Part shown: positions 32,154-41,730 of the stretch, piece by piece
Position numbering within the stretch: position 1 is the first letter of the stretch
Layout of the letters: every line of letters starts with the position of its first letter
Assembly (NCBI GenBank): GCA_030427805.1
Contig: JAUICP010000005.1
Span: forward strand, 1-64,000
DNA length: 64,000 nt
Direction: 5' to 3'
From: Bdellovibrionia bacterium
Lineage (GTDB): Bacteria > Bdellovibrionota > Bdellovibrionia > Bdellovibrionales > JAGQZY01
Translations under genes and position numbers: made by a program
Notes under the pieces: model-generated
The model's input: only the letters and a program-made list of their open reading frames with translations
Told to the model about the DNA's origin: nothing
Databases searched by the model: none

Positions 32154-32726
32154 TTAGTGGGGACGGTTTTTGAAGTAACCCCAGGTATATTGATAACCGC
32201 TGACGAGGCTGAGGGCAACACTGACCCACATGACGATCAAGCCAATTTCGTAGATGGGAAGGCCAAATAGTGGTGTGTAGATTAAGATGGCGGGAATTCC
32301 GACCATTTGAAGGGCTGTCTTCCACTTGCCTAAAGAGCCCGCAGAAATAATAACATTGTTTGAAGCGGCGATGGAGCGCACTCCTCCGATAATAATATCG
32401 CGACAGAGTAAAAGGATGACCATTACCGGTCCCACCCGGTCAGAGGGAATAAGCATGATCAGGACAATGGCGACTAAGATTTTATCGGCAATGGGATCCA
32501 TGAATTTTCCGAGAGTGCTCTCGGCTTGATATTTTCTCGCCCAATAGCCGTCTAAATAATCTGTTATCGATGCGAGAATAAACAACAGTGCGGCGATATA
32601 GCCAGCCACAGGCGAATCCCAGTAAAAGAAGAGCATAATGACTGGCGCTAATCCCATACGAAACCATGTGGCCCACATGGGTAGTCTTTTTTGCCAGTCT
32701 TGTATGGGCTTGCTTTGTTGACTCAT
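32154..32726 (-). CDS. pgsA: CDP-diacylglycerol-glycerol-3-phosphate 3-phosphatidyltransferase
   Basis: 190 residues. Makes phosphatidylglycerol phosphate from CDP-diacylglycerol and glycerol 3-phosphate in the inner membrane. The CDP-alcohol phosphotransferase signature D-x2-D-G-x2-A-R-x8-G-x3-D-x3-D is complete (DYLDGYWARKYQ, LGKFMDPIADK, about residues 57-83). About five membrane helices. Located upstream of lpd with a 10-base gap; its start region overlaps the non-coding leader of the divergent SRPBCC gene. Confidence 0.93.
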   Translation of the reverse strand: MSQQSKPIQDWQKRLPMWATWFRMGLAPVIMLFFYWDSPVAGYIAALLFILASITDYLDGYWARKYQAESTLGKFMDPIADKILVAIVLIMLIPSDRVGPVMVILLLCRDIIIGGVRSIAASNNVIISAGSLGKWKTALQMVGIPAILIYTPLFGLPIYEIGLIVMWVSVALSLVSGYQYTWGYFKNRPH

Positions 32727-32839
32727 TATTTAAGTGTTTAGTTTTTAGTTTAACGGGTCAAGGTCCTCGGAGCCTAAAAATTCCAAAAATCAAGGACTTG
32801 GCCATAGACAGCTCAGAGGCTTGGTGCCAGCATAAAAAA

Positions 32840-33490
32840 ATGAAGTATTTTCTCATTCTGGTCATATTCAATTTCTGCTTTTTTTTCGGGCTTGAGGGAA
32901 AGGCAAAAAGTCAGCCAGAAAATTCCAATCCCAAGCTCTTGCGGCAGATCGAGCTCGAGCAAAGCAAAAGGCGCGAGCAGATGCTCGTTCATAAAAAACT
33001 TTTTGTGAATGTGCAGACAGACCAACTCAAAAACAAGGGTGAAGAGCTCGTTATGGAAGCCGAGGGAATCGTAGCTGCTCCCTATCAAAATACCTTAAAA
33101 ATTGTGACCGATTATTCCCAGCTCAAAGACGTTAGTGGTCATTTTCGCAAGGTCGTCTATCGCAAGGACAATCAACGCCTTTACCTTTTGGTGGGAGCCA
33201 TGGGGTATGTGGCTCAGCTTTGGATGCAGCTTAAAGAAAACCAAGACAAAGAAGAAGGCTATCGCCTCGATTGGTTGATTGACCGGGGAAAATTCAAAGG
33301 GATGCAGGGGCAAATCATTTATGAACCCATTGGTTTTCGCCATACTCGCATCCAGATGAAATCGAAACTGCAGGCAAAGAAGCTTCCTTTGCCACCGATC
33401 ATTAGCCGCCTGGCACTCGAAGTCCTCTCCCATCGAGTTGCCTCTAGAATGCGCACCTATATCGAAACTCAAAGTAAGAAACCTAAATAA
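32840..33490 (+). CDS. Exported SRPBCC/START-like protein
   Basis: 216 residues from ATG 32840; the longer frame (from 32666) runs through the divergent pgsA start and is rejected. Signal peptide MKYFLILVIFNFCFFFGLEGKA. After a charged helix (PKLLRQIELEQSKRREQ) the domain reads EGIVAAPYQNTLKIVTDYSQ then a run of paired strands and a long C-terminal helix (LALEVLSHRVASRMRTYIE), the layout of SRPBCC hydrophobic-ligand-binding proteins. It may bind a lipid in the periplasm. No operon partner; glpX follows 49 bases later with its own ribosome site. Confidence 0.6.
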   Translation: MKYFLILVIFNFCFFFGLEGKAKSQPENSNPKLLRQIELEQSKRREQMLVHKKLFVNVQTDQLKNKGEELVMEAEGIVAAPYQNTLKIVTDYSQLKDVSGHFRKVVYRKDNQRLYLLVGAMGYVAQLWMQLKENQDKEEGYRLDWLIDRGKFKGMQGQIIYEPIGFRHTRIQMKSKLQAKKLPLPPIISRLALEVLSHRVASRMRTYIETQSKKPK

Positions 33491-33539
33491 CCTTGACTCA
33501 TTGGTTCTTTCGATGTGTTTTAGGGCCTTTGGAGGTTTC

Positions 33540-34526
33540 ATGGATCGCAATTTAGCCCTTGAATTTGTGCGTATTACCGAATCAGCAGCATTGTCATGTA
33601 GTCGTTATATGGGACGAGGCGATGAAAAGAAGGCCGATCAAGCGGCTGTCGACGCCATGAGACAAGCTTTTGATGATGTCGAAATCAAAGGGACCGTCGT
33701 TATTGGAGAAGGGGAACGGGATGAAGCTCCCATGCTCTACATCGGCGAAGAAGTGGGAATGAAAACCGAGAGAGCTCCAGAGGTCGATATCGCCCTCGAC
33801 CCTCTCGAAGGAACTACGATTTGTGCCCAGGGTGGCGTTGGCGCCATTGCGGTGATCGCCGTTGCTGAAAAAGGCGGCTTTCTTCACGCCCCCGATACCT
33901 ACATGGAAAAAATCGCAGTCGGGCCCAAATCAAAGGGTGTTGTCGATCTCGATAAATCCGTCGAAGAGAATATTGAAGCCGTTTCAAAGGCCGTTAACAA
34001 GCCCGTAAAAAACATGACAATTGTTATATTAAACCGTCCTCGCCACGAAGACTTGATTGCGAGAGTCCGTAAAATGGGAGCTCGAATTCAGTTGATTGGT
34101 GACGGTGATGTTTCAGCAGCCATTGCGGCTGCCACTCCGGGAACGGGTATCGATATGTTGATTGGGACCGGTGGAGCGCCAGAAGGCGTAATTTCAGCGG
34201 CGGCTCTGCAATGCATGGGCGGTGATTTTCAAGGTCGTTTGCAGTTTCGCAATGATGAAGAGCGGGTGCGAGCCAAAGAAATGGGCATAAAAAATCTCGA
34301 TGGAGTGTTTACGATCGACGACTTGGCAAAAGGCAGCGTCATGTTTTGTGCGACGGGTGTGACCGATGGGCCACTCCTTCGCGGTGTTCGATTTGAAGCC
34401 GGTCGGGCAACCACCCAATCTGTTGTTATGAGATCAAAATCGGGAACCATTCGTTGGATGGACTCCGATCACGATATTAGCAAAAAGCCTAAAATCTTTA
34501 CTGGAAACATTAACGGCGAGCTATAG
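33540..34526 (+). CDS. glpX: Fructose-1,6-bisphosphatase class II
   Basis: 328 residues from ATG 33540, preceded by GGAGG. Removes the 1-phosphate of fructose 1,6-bisphosphate in gluconeogenesis. Metal-site motifs are present: GEGERDEAPML (about 55-65) and DPLEGTT (about 84-90), with GDGDVSAAI and GTGGAPEGV further on, all standard for GlpX. First gene of a compact set: the zinc-ribbon gene starts on the base after its stop codon, followed by a RatA-like gene and a conserved hypothetical, so the four are probably co-transcribed. Confidence 0.95.
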   Translation: MDRNLALEFVRITESAALSCSRYMGRGDEKKADQAAVDAMRQAFDDVEIKGTVVIGEGERDEAPMLYIGEEVGMKTERAPEVDIALDPLEGTTICAQGGVGAIAVIAVAEKGGFLHAPDTYMEKIAVGPKSKGVVDLDKSVEENIEAVSKAVNKPVKNMTIVILNRPRHEDLIARVRKMGARIQLIGDGDVSAAIAAATPGTGIDMLIGTGGAPEGVISAAALQCMGGDFQGRLQFRNDEERVRAKEMGIKNLDGVFTIDDLAKGSVMFCATGVTDGPLLRGVRFEAGRATTQSVVMRSKSGTIRWMDSDHDISKKPKIFTGNINGEL

Positions 34527-34823
34527 ATGGCTTTATCCTTCGTTGCCTGTTTTAAATGTGGTGAAAGAACCGAGTTTGATCGCAAGCTCGGTTACCGAGT
34601 CGAATGCAGTCAATGCGGAGAAGACCTACATTGTTGTAAAAATTGTCGCTTTTATGATCCCAGTGCATATAATGAATGTCGAGAAACTTCAGCTGATGTC
34701 GTTCGTGAAAAGGAACGGGCTAACTTTTGCGATTACTTTGAAGCAAAAGAAGGCGAGGGAAAGAAATCGGACCCTTCAGCTGATTTGAAAAAGGCTGCTG
34801 AAGCCCTTTTTAAAAAGAAATAG
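34527..34823 (+). CDS. Small Cys-rich zinc-ribbon-like protein
   Basis: 98 residues starting directly after the glpX TAG. Two C-x2-C pairs (CFKC, CSQC) and a CCKNCRFYD block followed by NECRET and ANFCDYF give at least eight Cys arranged as a zinc-binding fold; the C-terminal third is a charged Lys/Asp/Glu tail. Similar small proteins are conserved in deltaproteobacteria-type genomes, function unknown. Cytoplasmic, likely co-translated with glpX. Confidence 0.8.
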   Translation: MALSFVACFKCGERTEFDRKLGYRVECSQCGEDLHCCKNCRFYDPSAYNECRETSADVVREKERANFCDYFEAKEGEGKKSDPSADLKKAAEALFKKK

Positions 34824-34847
34824 GACGATCTCTTTTAAGGAGAGAAA

Positions 34848-35279
34848 ATGGCCAAAACCACCCATACCGAAGTTTTTAATTGCTCACTCCAACAGTTTTA
34901 TGACCTGGTCAGTGATTACGAAAAGTACCCAGAGTTTATCAATGAAGTAAAGTCAGTCGAAATTGTGAAGACCGAGGGGAACACCAAGCATGTTCAATAC
35001 GAAGTCTCCGTTATTAAAACGATTTCATATACTCTAGAAACGACAGAAAATCCGCCCAATGAAATACATTGGTCATTTACCAAGGGTGACCTCTTTAAGA
35101 AAATGAGTGGATCCTGGATCTTGAGTGAAGAGGCCGGCAAATGCCGTGCTGAATACACGATCGATGCTGAGTTTGGCGTATTTGTTCCGGGCCCGATCAC
35201 TCGAACTGTGCAAACGGTGAATTTGCGATCAATGATGAGTGCATTTCACAAGCGCATTCAAGAAGTCTACGGAGGCTAA
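34848..35279 (+). CDS. RatA/COQ10-like SRPBCC protein
   Basis: 143 residues; ribosome site AAGGAGAG. The sequence follows the RatA/COQ10 family: FYDLVSDYEKYPEFINEVKS at the N terminus (the ligand-gate helix), paired strands through the middle, and a C-terminal helix (VNLRSMMSAFHKRIQEVYGG). Members bind ubiquinone or other hydrophobic molecules; E. coli RatA was described as inhibiting 70S assembly. No toxin-antitoxin partner (RatB) is adjacent. Stop codon and next gene's ATG are two bases apart. Confidence 0.85.
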   Translation: MAKTTHTEVFNCSLQQFYDLVSDYEKYPEFINEVKSVEIVKTEGNTKHVQYEVSVIKTISYTLETTENPPNEIHWSFTKGDLFKKMSGSWILSEEAGKCRAEYTIDAEFGVFVPGPITRTVQTVNLRSMMSAFHKRIQEVYGG

Positions 35280-35281
35280 GG

Positions 35282-35698
35282 ATGTCTGACTCTGACGAAG
35301 AAGTGAAATGGGATAGTGTTAACGAAGACAAGGGCTCTTTCGGAGATTACGTCAGAAAACTAGCGACAGCTGGTCTTTCTGCCGCGTTTATGACCGAAGA
35401 GAGTATTCGCTCATTTGTGAGCGAATTGAAGCTTCCCAAAGAAAGTCTCAATATTCTTTTACAGGGAGCGGCCAAGTCCAAAGAGGAACTCACTCAACGG
35501 GTGGGTAACGAATTGGTAAAAATGATTTCGCGAATTGATTTTGTAAAAGAGGCTTCTCGCTTTGCCAATGATCATAAGTTTAAAGTGACAGCCGAAATCG
35601 AAGTCATCCGTAAGGACAATAACGAAAAAATAAGCACGATCTCAAAAGATGGGGATTCCAACGAATTTGAAACCCATGTCGAAATCAAATCCGAATAG
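35282..35698 (+). CDS. Conserved deltaproteobacterial-type hypothetical protein
   Basis: 138 residues; ribosome site GGAGGCTAAGG inside the end of the previous gene. A helical core (GLSAAFMTEESIRSFVSELK, LLQGAAKSKEELTQ, NELVKMISRIDFVKEA) precedes a short beta segment (KFKVTAEIEVIR) and an acidic tail. The pattern is reminiscent of small conserved proteins of Myxococcota/Bdellovibrionota distantly like phasins; no function is known. Last of the glpX cluster. Confidence 0.75.
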   Translation: MSDSDEEVKWDSVNEDKGSFGDYVRKLATAGLSAAFMTEESIRSFVSELKLPKESLNILLQGAAKSKEELTQRVGNELVKMISRIDFVKEASRFANDHKFKVTAEIEVIRKDNNEKISTISKDGDSNEFETHVEIKSE

Positions 35699-35778
35699 GT
35701 GGCATCTACTTAGGTCTAGATTTGTTAACCCATCGGCTTAAAACTGGTGTCTAATAAGGGTCTGGGGAGGTTCGTACT

Positions 35779-36321
35779 ATGTCTCTTAAAACTTTATCAG
35801 CCGGTTTTATCTTTCTTTGTGGTCTGTATGTTTTAGTTGTTGATGAAATTCCGTTTCAACCGCATAAGTCACAGGCTCATTCTGATGAGTCGCAAGTCTT
35901 TTCTTCATTTTCTAATTTCAATGAGATGGTCGATCAGCTGCACACCTCTTCTAGTTTTTACGAACGTCTTTGGTTAAAACTGCAAATGACAGAATTGGAC
36001 CTTGTTGAGCTTCCTAAGATAAAAAGGGTCGGCGAGCAATTTTTAATTGGCGATAAAAAACCCATTCGATTAAAAACTCTGGGCGATAAAGGCCGGGTTT
36101 ACAGCGTTAATGGTGTTGTTATCAAGGTCTTTGATGATGATCGCTTTGTCGACGTCTTTAAAAGGGTACAAAAAATTCTAGAGGTCCGTTCCCCAGGGCC
36201 CTATGAAATCAGTGATCCCAGGCAAGAAGCTAAGGAATTTCTCTTGCGACTTCCAAAGAGCATCGAGGATCGCGTCGATGAAGTACTTGTGACTTCAAGC
36301 CTTATGTACAGTCGAAATTAG
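35779..36321 (+). CDS. Membrane-anchored or exported protein, unknown function
   Basis: 180 residues; ribosome site GGGGAGG. One N-terminal hydrophobic helix (TLSAGFIFLCGLYVLVV) without a clear cleavage site, then a Ser/His-rich linker, a helical region (about 45-75) and a small beta-helix domain (IRLKTLGDKGRVYSVNG, VVIKVFDDDRFVDVFKRV). No family recognised. Probably anchored in the inner membrane with its domain outside the cytoplasm. Confidence 0.65.
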   Translation: MSLKTLSAGFIFLCGLYVLVVDEIPFQPHKSQAHSDESQVFSSFSNFNEMVDQLHTSSSFYERLWLKLQMTELDLVELPKIKRVGEQFLIGDKKPIRLKTLGDKGRVYSVNGVVIKVFDDDRFVDVFKRVQKILEVRSPGPYEISDPRQEAKEFLLRLPKSIEDRVDEVLVTSSLMYSRN

Positions 36322-36391
36322 GTTTATTAAGAAAATCTTGCAGTAGAGAAACTGGACTCAATAACTAGCGTTTCATTCCGATACAGAATCT

Positions 36392-36631
36392 ATGAGCGAT
36401 GTTTTATTAGTCGGTATTTCATTTTTGGTTTTTCTACTCAGTTGCCACCTCATTATGCGAACTCTCGAGGTGAGTAACCCGTTTCAGGTAAGGGGACCAT
36501 TTTCACGAAGAGCCTTGATCTTGCAAAAGGTTTATCTGCGCATTGCAGGGTTTTTATTGGCGGCGATGAGTCTCGCTTTTTTCCTCAAGACGATTTGGAC
36601 GAGCTTTCTTTTAGAGGCTGCTGTCTTTTAA
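36392..36631 (+). CDS. Small two-helix membrane protein
   Basis: 79 residues with two membrane helices (about 2-21 and 47-75) joined by a basic loop (SRRALILQKVYLR), which would face the cytoplasm. The ribosome site is weak. No family recognised. It is convergent with the secreted-protein gene at 36676; a small TTCTTT/AAAGAA hairpin lies between. Confidence 0.5.
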   Translation: MSDVLLVGISFLVFLLSCHLIMRTLEVSNPFQVRGPFSRRALILQKVYLRIAGFLLAAMSLAFFLKTIWTSFLLEAAVF

Positions 36632-36675
36632 TCAATTTCTTTTTAAAGAAGATTCATTAGCAGTTTAGTTTGAGT

Positions 36676-37509
36676 TTATTCGTAGTCAGATTGTTTTTCG
36701 TCTGATTCCGTTGAAAGACTTTTTGAATTCTTTAAGGAGTCGCGCATTTTACTGGCGTTATCGTCTTTGACTAAAGGGGATAGGGGGAGCGAATTACTGC
36801 CTTGAATGGCTTTCATTTGTTTTTGCTTTAATTCCTCGAGGCGCTTTTCGAGGGCGAGCCCAACTTCTTCGATAGGAACTTCAGTAGCTTTTGCAGCCAG
36901 TGCCCCGCTGGTGTAGTGGCGGTGTTCTAGGAATGCAAAAGGAGGTTTGGGTTTGGAAATGCTCGAGAAATTCAAATAACTTTCAATGAACTCAAAAAGG
37001 TTCTCATTGGGACTTGGGATTTCTTTGAGGGCGATGCTGAGGTAGCTTAAAAACCGCCACATTGAAGCGTCGGGCTTTTTCTGGCTCATTTCAACGACCG
37101 ACATTTGCCTCAGAGTTTTAATAAGAAATGGGCGGGTTTCATAGCGGTCGGACCATTTGCTATCAATTTGAAAAATCATTCGATCCACAAAATCTCGCCG
37201 CAACATAAGCTCTTTGCGCCTTTGAATAAGGCCCGTGAGGTTCCCTTCCCACTGGTCGAAACGACTTTTAATTTCTTTTCCAGATGAATTAATACTCTTC
37301 ATATCGAAGCTCTGACTACTCGAAACGATTTCGGTAATCTTGCGATCCAAGGCCTTGAGTTCTCCCACCTGCTTTTTCTGCAATTCGGAGAGTTGGCTCA
37401 AACACTTTGATTTTCTTTGCTTCATGCCATGGGCTTCAGAAAGGCCTACTAGGGCCACTAATAGCACAATTAAAAATCTGAAAGCCTGTGAGTTTTTTAA
37501 CAATTTCAT
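36676..37509 (-). CDS. Secreted helical protein, unknown function
   Basis: 277 residues; signal peptide ending near EAHG. The mature part is strongly helical with coiled-coil character at residues about 36-100 (LSELQKKQVGELKALDRKIT, LIQRRKELMLRRDFVDRM) and again near 215-235 (ALEKRLEELKQKQM), then a Ser/Lys-rich tail. A single Cys (SKCLSQL) lies near the mature N terminus. No family recognised. It is transcribed alone, divergent from the gene at 37699. Confidence 0.7.
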   Translation of the reverse strand: MKLLKNSQAFRFLIVLLVALVGLSEAHGMKQRKSKCLSQLSELQKKQVGELKALDRKITEIVSSSQSFDMKSINSSGKEIKSRFDQWEGNLTGLIQRRKELMLRRDFVDRMIFQIDSKWSDRYETRPFLIKTLRQMSVVEMSQKKPDASMWRFLSYLSIALKEIPSPNENLFEFIESYLNFSSISKPKPPFAFLEHRHYTSGALAAKATEVPIEEVGLALEKRLEELKQKQMKAIQGSNSLPLSPLVKDDNASKMRDSLKNSKSLSTESDEKQSDYE

Positions 37510-37698
37510 CTACTTATAGAATAAAGCAAGGTCAGGACCAAGGCGAGTCCTCGCCTGTTTCTTTTACTAAATAGCAACCTGTATAACTTATATTCACAGA
37601 GACCCTTATCGGGAGTAGAGGCACTGCGTTTAAAAGGCGATTAGGGGTAGATTCTTGAGGTTCTGCCTGTGATGATAGCCTTTCTATTGGAGGACCAA

Positions 37699-38580
37699 AT
37701 GGGAAAAAACTTAGTGTTCTTGATAATTTTCGCAGTCGTTCTGAGCCCTTTTTACGGCAAAAAAGCAAGGGCAGAAACCATCGAAGAGCTTCTCAAAAAA
37801 GGGATAAAAACCTGTAATGATCTTTTTGATGGGGAAAGACCCCAGGAGTACGTTTTTGATAAAAAGAACGCCTATGCCCATGTGGCTGGAGGCTATCCCA
37901 CCTGTGGATGCCCTTGCTCTTCGACGACGACGGTTTTTGTGGGAGCGGGGAAGCAGCGCAATCAGTGGACCTATGAGACCGAAGGTTGCAATCAAATCTT
38001 CAAAAACACGAGCAATCAGGACCTAAAGAAAATCCTTCCCCTGGATTTACTCAAAGAGTTTGGACTGAATAAAAAAGAGGCACCTTCCTATGGTGTTTTC
38101 TACGTTGAACCAACACTTCCGCAAAAGGGAACGACGGTGAGTCTCGAAATCAAAGTGACCCCCCTTGGAATTATGGAAGAATGTGGTAGTCCCATTTGTC
38201 TTTCTCTCCCCGGAGGGAGCCTCGAACGGAAAGTGAGTCTTGTCGATTACCTCAAGGAGTGGTTTAAAAAGCCCGAAGCGGCGAGTATGGCAAAGGTCTA
38301 CCTGGAGAAAAATAAGATCCCCGAAGAGATTTCAAAAGAGCTTATTGAGTTCGAAGTTTCGCGCTACTCCAATCGCAAGCCCAGTGCCGAGAAGGTCTTA
38401 AAAGACTTGAAGTACGTGCAATATATTTATGAAATGAGCCAAAGTCTTCAGTTTTCAAAAATTGATCTGCGCTGGAACAAGAAGAAAAACCAGTTCGAAA
38501 TTAAAAAGAAGTACCCTATTAAGAAAAAGAGTTTTAAAGACTTTTTCACAGAGCAGGAATTTGAATCGCCCAAGTGCTAG
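37699..38580 (+). CDS. Secreted Cys-rich protein, unknown function
   Basis: 293 residues from ATG 37699 (GGAGG ribosome site at good spacing; an ATG ten codons upstream is not preferred). Signal peptide ending in ARA, then KTCNDLF, another C-x3-F motif. A CGCPCSS cluster near residue 75 and ECGSPIC near 165 suggest disulfides. A beta-rich middle is followed by a helical, Lys-rich C terminus. No family recognised. Its stop is three bases before the tilS start, so it may lead the tilS-ftsH transcript. Confidence 0.75.
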   Translation: MGKNLVFLIIFAVVLSPFYGKKARAETIEELLKKGIKTCNDLFDGERPQEYVFDKKNAYAHVAGGYPTCGCPCSSTTTVFVGAGKQRNQWTYETEGCNQIFKNTSNQDLKKILPLDLLKEFGLNKKEAPSYGVFYVEPTLPQKGTTVSLEIKVTPLGIMEECGSPICLSLPGGSLERKVSLVDYLKEWFKKPEAASMAKVYLEKNKIPEEISKELIEFEVSRYSNRKPSAEKVLKDLKYVQYIYEMSQSLQFSKIDLRWNKKKNQFEIKKKYPIKKKSFKDFFTEQEFESPKC

Positions 38581-38583
38581 CCT

Positions 38584-39567
38584 ATGAATTCAGAAACTAA
38601 GACAGCCCTAGATCGACTCGAAATGGAGATCTACCAACAATGGAAAGGCCAATTTCCAGAAAAAGTGCTACTTGCAGTTTCTGGTGGACTGGATAGCTGC
38701 GTTTTACTCGAGGTTTTTAGTCACCTCCGGGGTCGATTGAATACCGAAGTGGTTCTTGCCCATGTGCACCACGGTCCGTCGGATAATCCTTTACAGGTTG
38801 AATACCGAGATCGATGCCAGGAGTTTCTGAAAAAACGGGCCGAGGAGAATTCACTGACTTTGTTCTGCAGTGAAAAGCCAAAGAAAACCCTGCACTCAGA
38901 AGAGGAGTTTCGGGACTTTCGCTACGCCTTCTTTCGACAAATTCAAGAACGAGAAACGATCCCTTGCCTGCTATTGGCCCATCACCAAGAAGATCAATTA
39001 GAAACTCAGATGATGGCACTCCTTCGGGGAGCCGGAGAAGTGGGCCTTCGAGGAATGAGTGAGGGCAGCCCCCAGGCGGGAGTTTTTCGACCTTTTCTGA
39101 GACAGTCACGGGAAGAACTTGAGCGCTATGCTCGAAAAAAAGGCTTAGATTACTTAGAGGATCCCAGTAACTCTGAGGCGAATTACTTTAGAAATTGGCT
39201 GCGCAATCATTGGTTTGCCGACCTCGAAAAGCATAGAAAGGGCAGTCTTCAGGCCCTGGCCCGCTCTTTGGGCGATATTTCCGGTCTTCTCAATAGGGAA
39301 CGAAGTACCTTTGAGGCGCAAATTTTTGCCGAAAAATCGGGCGCTTCATGCATAGATTTGCCGTCATACCTTGGACTTTCATCGAGAGAGCAGCTGAGGG
39401 CCTTAGCCTTGTTTTTAAAAAAGCACCAGGTCCATGAATTCACTCGCTCACAGTTGGTAGAAATCCAAAAGCGCCTTGACTCAGAACAAAAAGAACACAG
39501 TTTTAAGGTAGGTGGGCACCTGTGGAAAATTCAGTCCACTGAGATTCATTTAGAGTCCTGTCTTTAG
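38584..39567 (+). CDS. tilS: tRNA(Ile)-lysidine synthase
   Basis: 327 residues. Adds lysine to cytidine 34 of tRNA-Ile(CAT) using ATP, so that it reads AUA. The PP-loop SGGLDS is at 33-38, followed by HVHHG and LAHHQEDQLETQMMALLRG, all typical of TilS. The C-terminal substrate domain is shorter than in E. coli (432 residues), similar to the short forms of other bacteria. Upstream of ftsH, a common arrangement. Confidence 0.93.
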   Translation: MNSETKTALDRLEMEIYQQWKGQFPEKVLLAVSGGLDSCVLLEVFSHLRGRLNTEVVLAHVHHGPSDNPLQVEYRDRCQEFLKKRAEENSLTLFCSEKPKKTLHSEEEFRDFRYAFFRQIQERETIPCLLLAHHQEDQLETQMMALLRGAGEVGLRGMSEGSPQAGVFRPFLRQSREELERYARKKGLDYLEDPSNSEANYFRNWLRNHWFADLEKHRKGSLQALARSLGDISGLLNRERSTFEAQIFAEKSGASCIDLPSYLGLSSREQLRALALFLKKHQVHEFTRSQLVEIQKRLDSEQKEHSFKVGGHLWKIQSTEIHLESCL

Positions 39568-39625
39568 GTCATGGCCCAGGTGGTTACGCCCTAGGACGTA
39601 AACGGACTGTAAAACCTCTCCTTCG

Positions 39626-39654
39626 TTGAGAGTCATAGGACTCGATGGTATCCT
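39626..39654 (+). promoter_or_regulatory. Possible sigma70 promoter of ftsH
   Basis: TTGAGA (39626-39631), 17 bases, TATCCT (39649-39654), in the 162-base gap between tilS and ftsH. Gives a leader of about 70 bases. Confidence 0.5.
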
Positions 39655-39729
39655 ATAAAGAGGGGCTTACAAAGGGATCTCATGTTGTAGTGAGGGGACC
39701 TGAAGACCCCATTTTTAGAAAGGACCAAA

Positions 39730-41721
39730 ATGCGTTCTAATCCAAAGAATATTGCTTTCTGGCTCGTGCTTCTCGTGTTGGGTATTGTCATTCTCAATCT
39801 CTATCAACAAAGGCAAGAAGCGAGTATTCGCGATTTTGATTACGACAAATTCACTCGAGCTCTCGAAGATAAAAAAGTCGAGAAGGTGAGTTTTGACCGC
39901 GTGAATGGAATGATTCGCGGTGAGGTAAAACCCGAGTTTGAAGAAGAGTACGGCGGTAAAGAATTTCTTATTCCCGGTAACGTGGGTGATGAGGGTTTTC
40001 GCATTGTTCGTCAAAATGGAATCACCCCGGTCTACGAAGAAAACCGTGAAAATGGTTTCCTGCAAATGCTTCTCGTTAACTGGCTGCCATTGATTGTCAT
40101 CGTTGGTCTCTTTATTTTCTTGATGCGACAAATTCAAGTGGGTGGCGGCAAGGCCATGAGTTTTGGTAAAAGTCGAGCCAAACTCCTCACCGAAAATAAA
40201 AACAAAGTGACGTTTAAAGACGTTGCTGGAGTTGATGAAGCTAAAGAAGAACTCGAAGAGATTGTTTCGTTTTTAAAAGATCCAAAAAAGTATACGCGCC
40301 TGGGTGGACGTATTCCTAAAGGGGTTCTCCTGGTAGGGCCTCCGGGAACGGGTAAAACTCTACTTGCCCGCGCCGTTGCCGGAGAAGCGGGTGTGCCGTT
40401 TTTTACAATTTCTGGTTCAGACTTTGTTGAAATGTTTGTCGGTGTTGGAGCCAGTCGTGTGCGCGATCTTTTTGAGCAGGGTAAGCGAAATGCACCTTGT
40501 TTGATTTTTATTGATGAAATTGATGCCGTCGGAAGACAGCGTGGTGCTGGAATGGGTGGCGGTCACGATGAACGTGAGCAAACACTCAACCAAATGCTCG
40601 TTGAAATGGATGGCTTTGAAAGTAATGAGGGTGTGATTCTGATTGCTGCTACAAACCGCCCAGATGTTCTCGATCCTGCATTGTTACGACCGGGTCGATT
40701 CGATCGTCGAGTGATCGTTAACACTCCGGATATTTTAGGGCGACAAAGAATTCTTGAAGTCCACGCTAAGAAAACTCCTCTAGCGACCGATGTTGATCTC
40801 GAAAGAATTGCGCGCGGAACTCCAGGGTTTTCCGGTGCCGATTTAGAAAACCTCGTCAATGAGTCGGCATTGATCGCAGCTCGCGAAGAGCGCAGTAAAA
40901 TTACAATGGCCGATATGGAAAAGGCTAAAGACAAAGTCATGATGGGTGCCGAACGAAAATCCATGGTGATCAGCCAAGACGAAAAGAAAAACACAGCCTA
41001 TCACGAGGCGGGACACGCCTTAGTCGGAGTAAAACTTCCAAAGACAGATCCCGTTCACAAGGTGACTATTATCCCTCGTGGAATGGCTTTGGGGTTGACT
41101 CAATTTCTGCCGAGAGAAGATCAAAGAAGTATGTCTAAGATACAAGCTGAAAGCTTGGTCGCTGTTATGTATGGTGGTCGCGTAGCCGAAGAACTTTTCT
41201 TTGAGGATTACACGACGGGAGCGAGTAACGACATTGAGAGAGCAACCGATGTCGCGCGCCGAATGGTTTGCGAGTGGGGAATGAGCGAAAAGCTTGGACC
41301 TCTTGCCTACCAGAAACAAGAAGGCCCAGTGTTTTTAGGAAAACAAATGAGCCAGGGTAGGGAATACTCTGAAGCTAAGGCTGAAGAAATTGATTCCGAA
41401 ATTTCGCGAATTGTGACTGAGGGTTATGAGAAGGCAAAAAAGATTCTCAAAGAGAATGAGAAAGCCTTGCGAGAAATGGCCGAAGCCCTCATTGAATTTG
41501 AAACAATTGATGGCGATGAAGTATTAGCCATTGTTAATGAAGGTGCCACGGTTGAAAGTTTACGCAAAACCCGTGATGAACAGGCGAATAAGATGAAAGA
41601 AGAGCAGCAAGCCGGTCACGAAGAGCTTAAGCAAAAAGAGCGCGAAGAGCGCGAGGCACAAGAAAAAGCCAATGAAGGGGGCGATGACCCTGTCGGCAAT
41701 ACGGGACCAGTCACCGCTTAA
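39730..41721 (+). CDS. ftsH: ATP-dependent zinc metalloprotease FtsH
   Basis: 663 residues; ribosome site AAAGGA. A membrane AAA+ protease that degrades damaged membrane proteins and short-lived regulators. Two membrane helices (about 8-24 and 115-132) flank a periplasmic domain; Walker A GPPGTGKT at 203-210, Walker [10 protein letters not shown] near 257, second region of homology [16 protein letters not shown] near 309, zinc site HEAGH at 425-429. The tail is acidic and repetitive ([16 protein letters not shown]). Followed 9 bases later by cdaA. Confidence 0.97.
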   Translation: MRSNPKNIAFWLVLLVLGIVILNLYQQRQEASIRDFDYDKFTRALEDKKVEKVSFDRVNGMIRGEVKPEFEEEYGGKEFLIPGNVGDEGFRIVRQNGITPVYEENRENGFLQMLLVNWLPLIVIVGLFIFLMRQIQVGGGKAMSFGKSRAKLLTENKNKVTFKDVAGVDEAKEELEEIVSFLKDPKKYTRLGGRIPKGVLLVGPPGTGKTLLARAVAGEAGVPFFTISGSDFVEMFVGVGASRVRDLFEQGKRNAPCLIFIDEIDAVGRQRGAGMGGGHDEREQTLNQMLVEMDGFESNEGVILIAATNRPDVLDPALLRPGRFDRRVIVNTPDILGRQRILEVHAKKTPLATDVDLERIARGTPGFSGADLENLVNESALIAAREERSKITMADMEKAKDKVMMGAERKSMVISQDEKKNTAYHEAGHALVGVKLPKTDPVHKVTIIPRGMALGLTQFLPREDQRSMSKIQAESLVAVMYGGRVAEELFFEDYTTGASNDIERATDVARRMVCEWGMSEKLGPLAYQKQEGPVFLGKQMSQGREYSEAKAEEIDSEISRIVTEGYEKAKKILKENEKALREMAEALIEFETIDGDEVLAIVNEGATVESLRKTRDEQANKMKEEQQAGHEELKQKEREEREAQEKANEGGDDPVGNTGPVTA

Positions 41722-41730
41722 TAGGAAAGA

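Noticed and set aside
32666-32839. 58-codon N-terminal extension of the SRPBCC gene
   Set aside because: It overlaps the start of divergent pgsA, and the internal ATG at 32840 begins a clear signal peptide.
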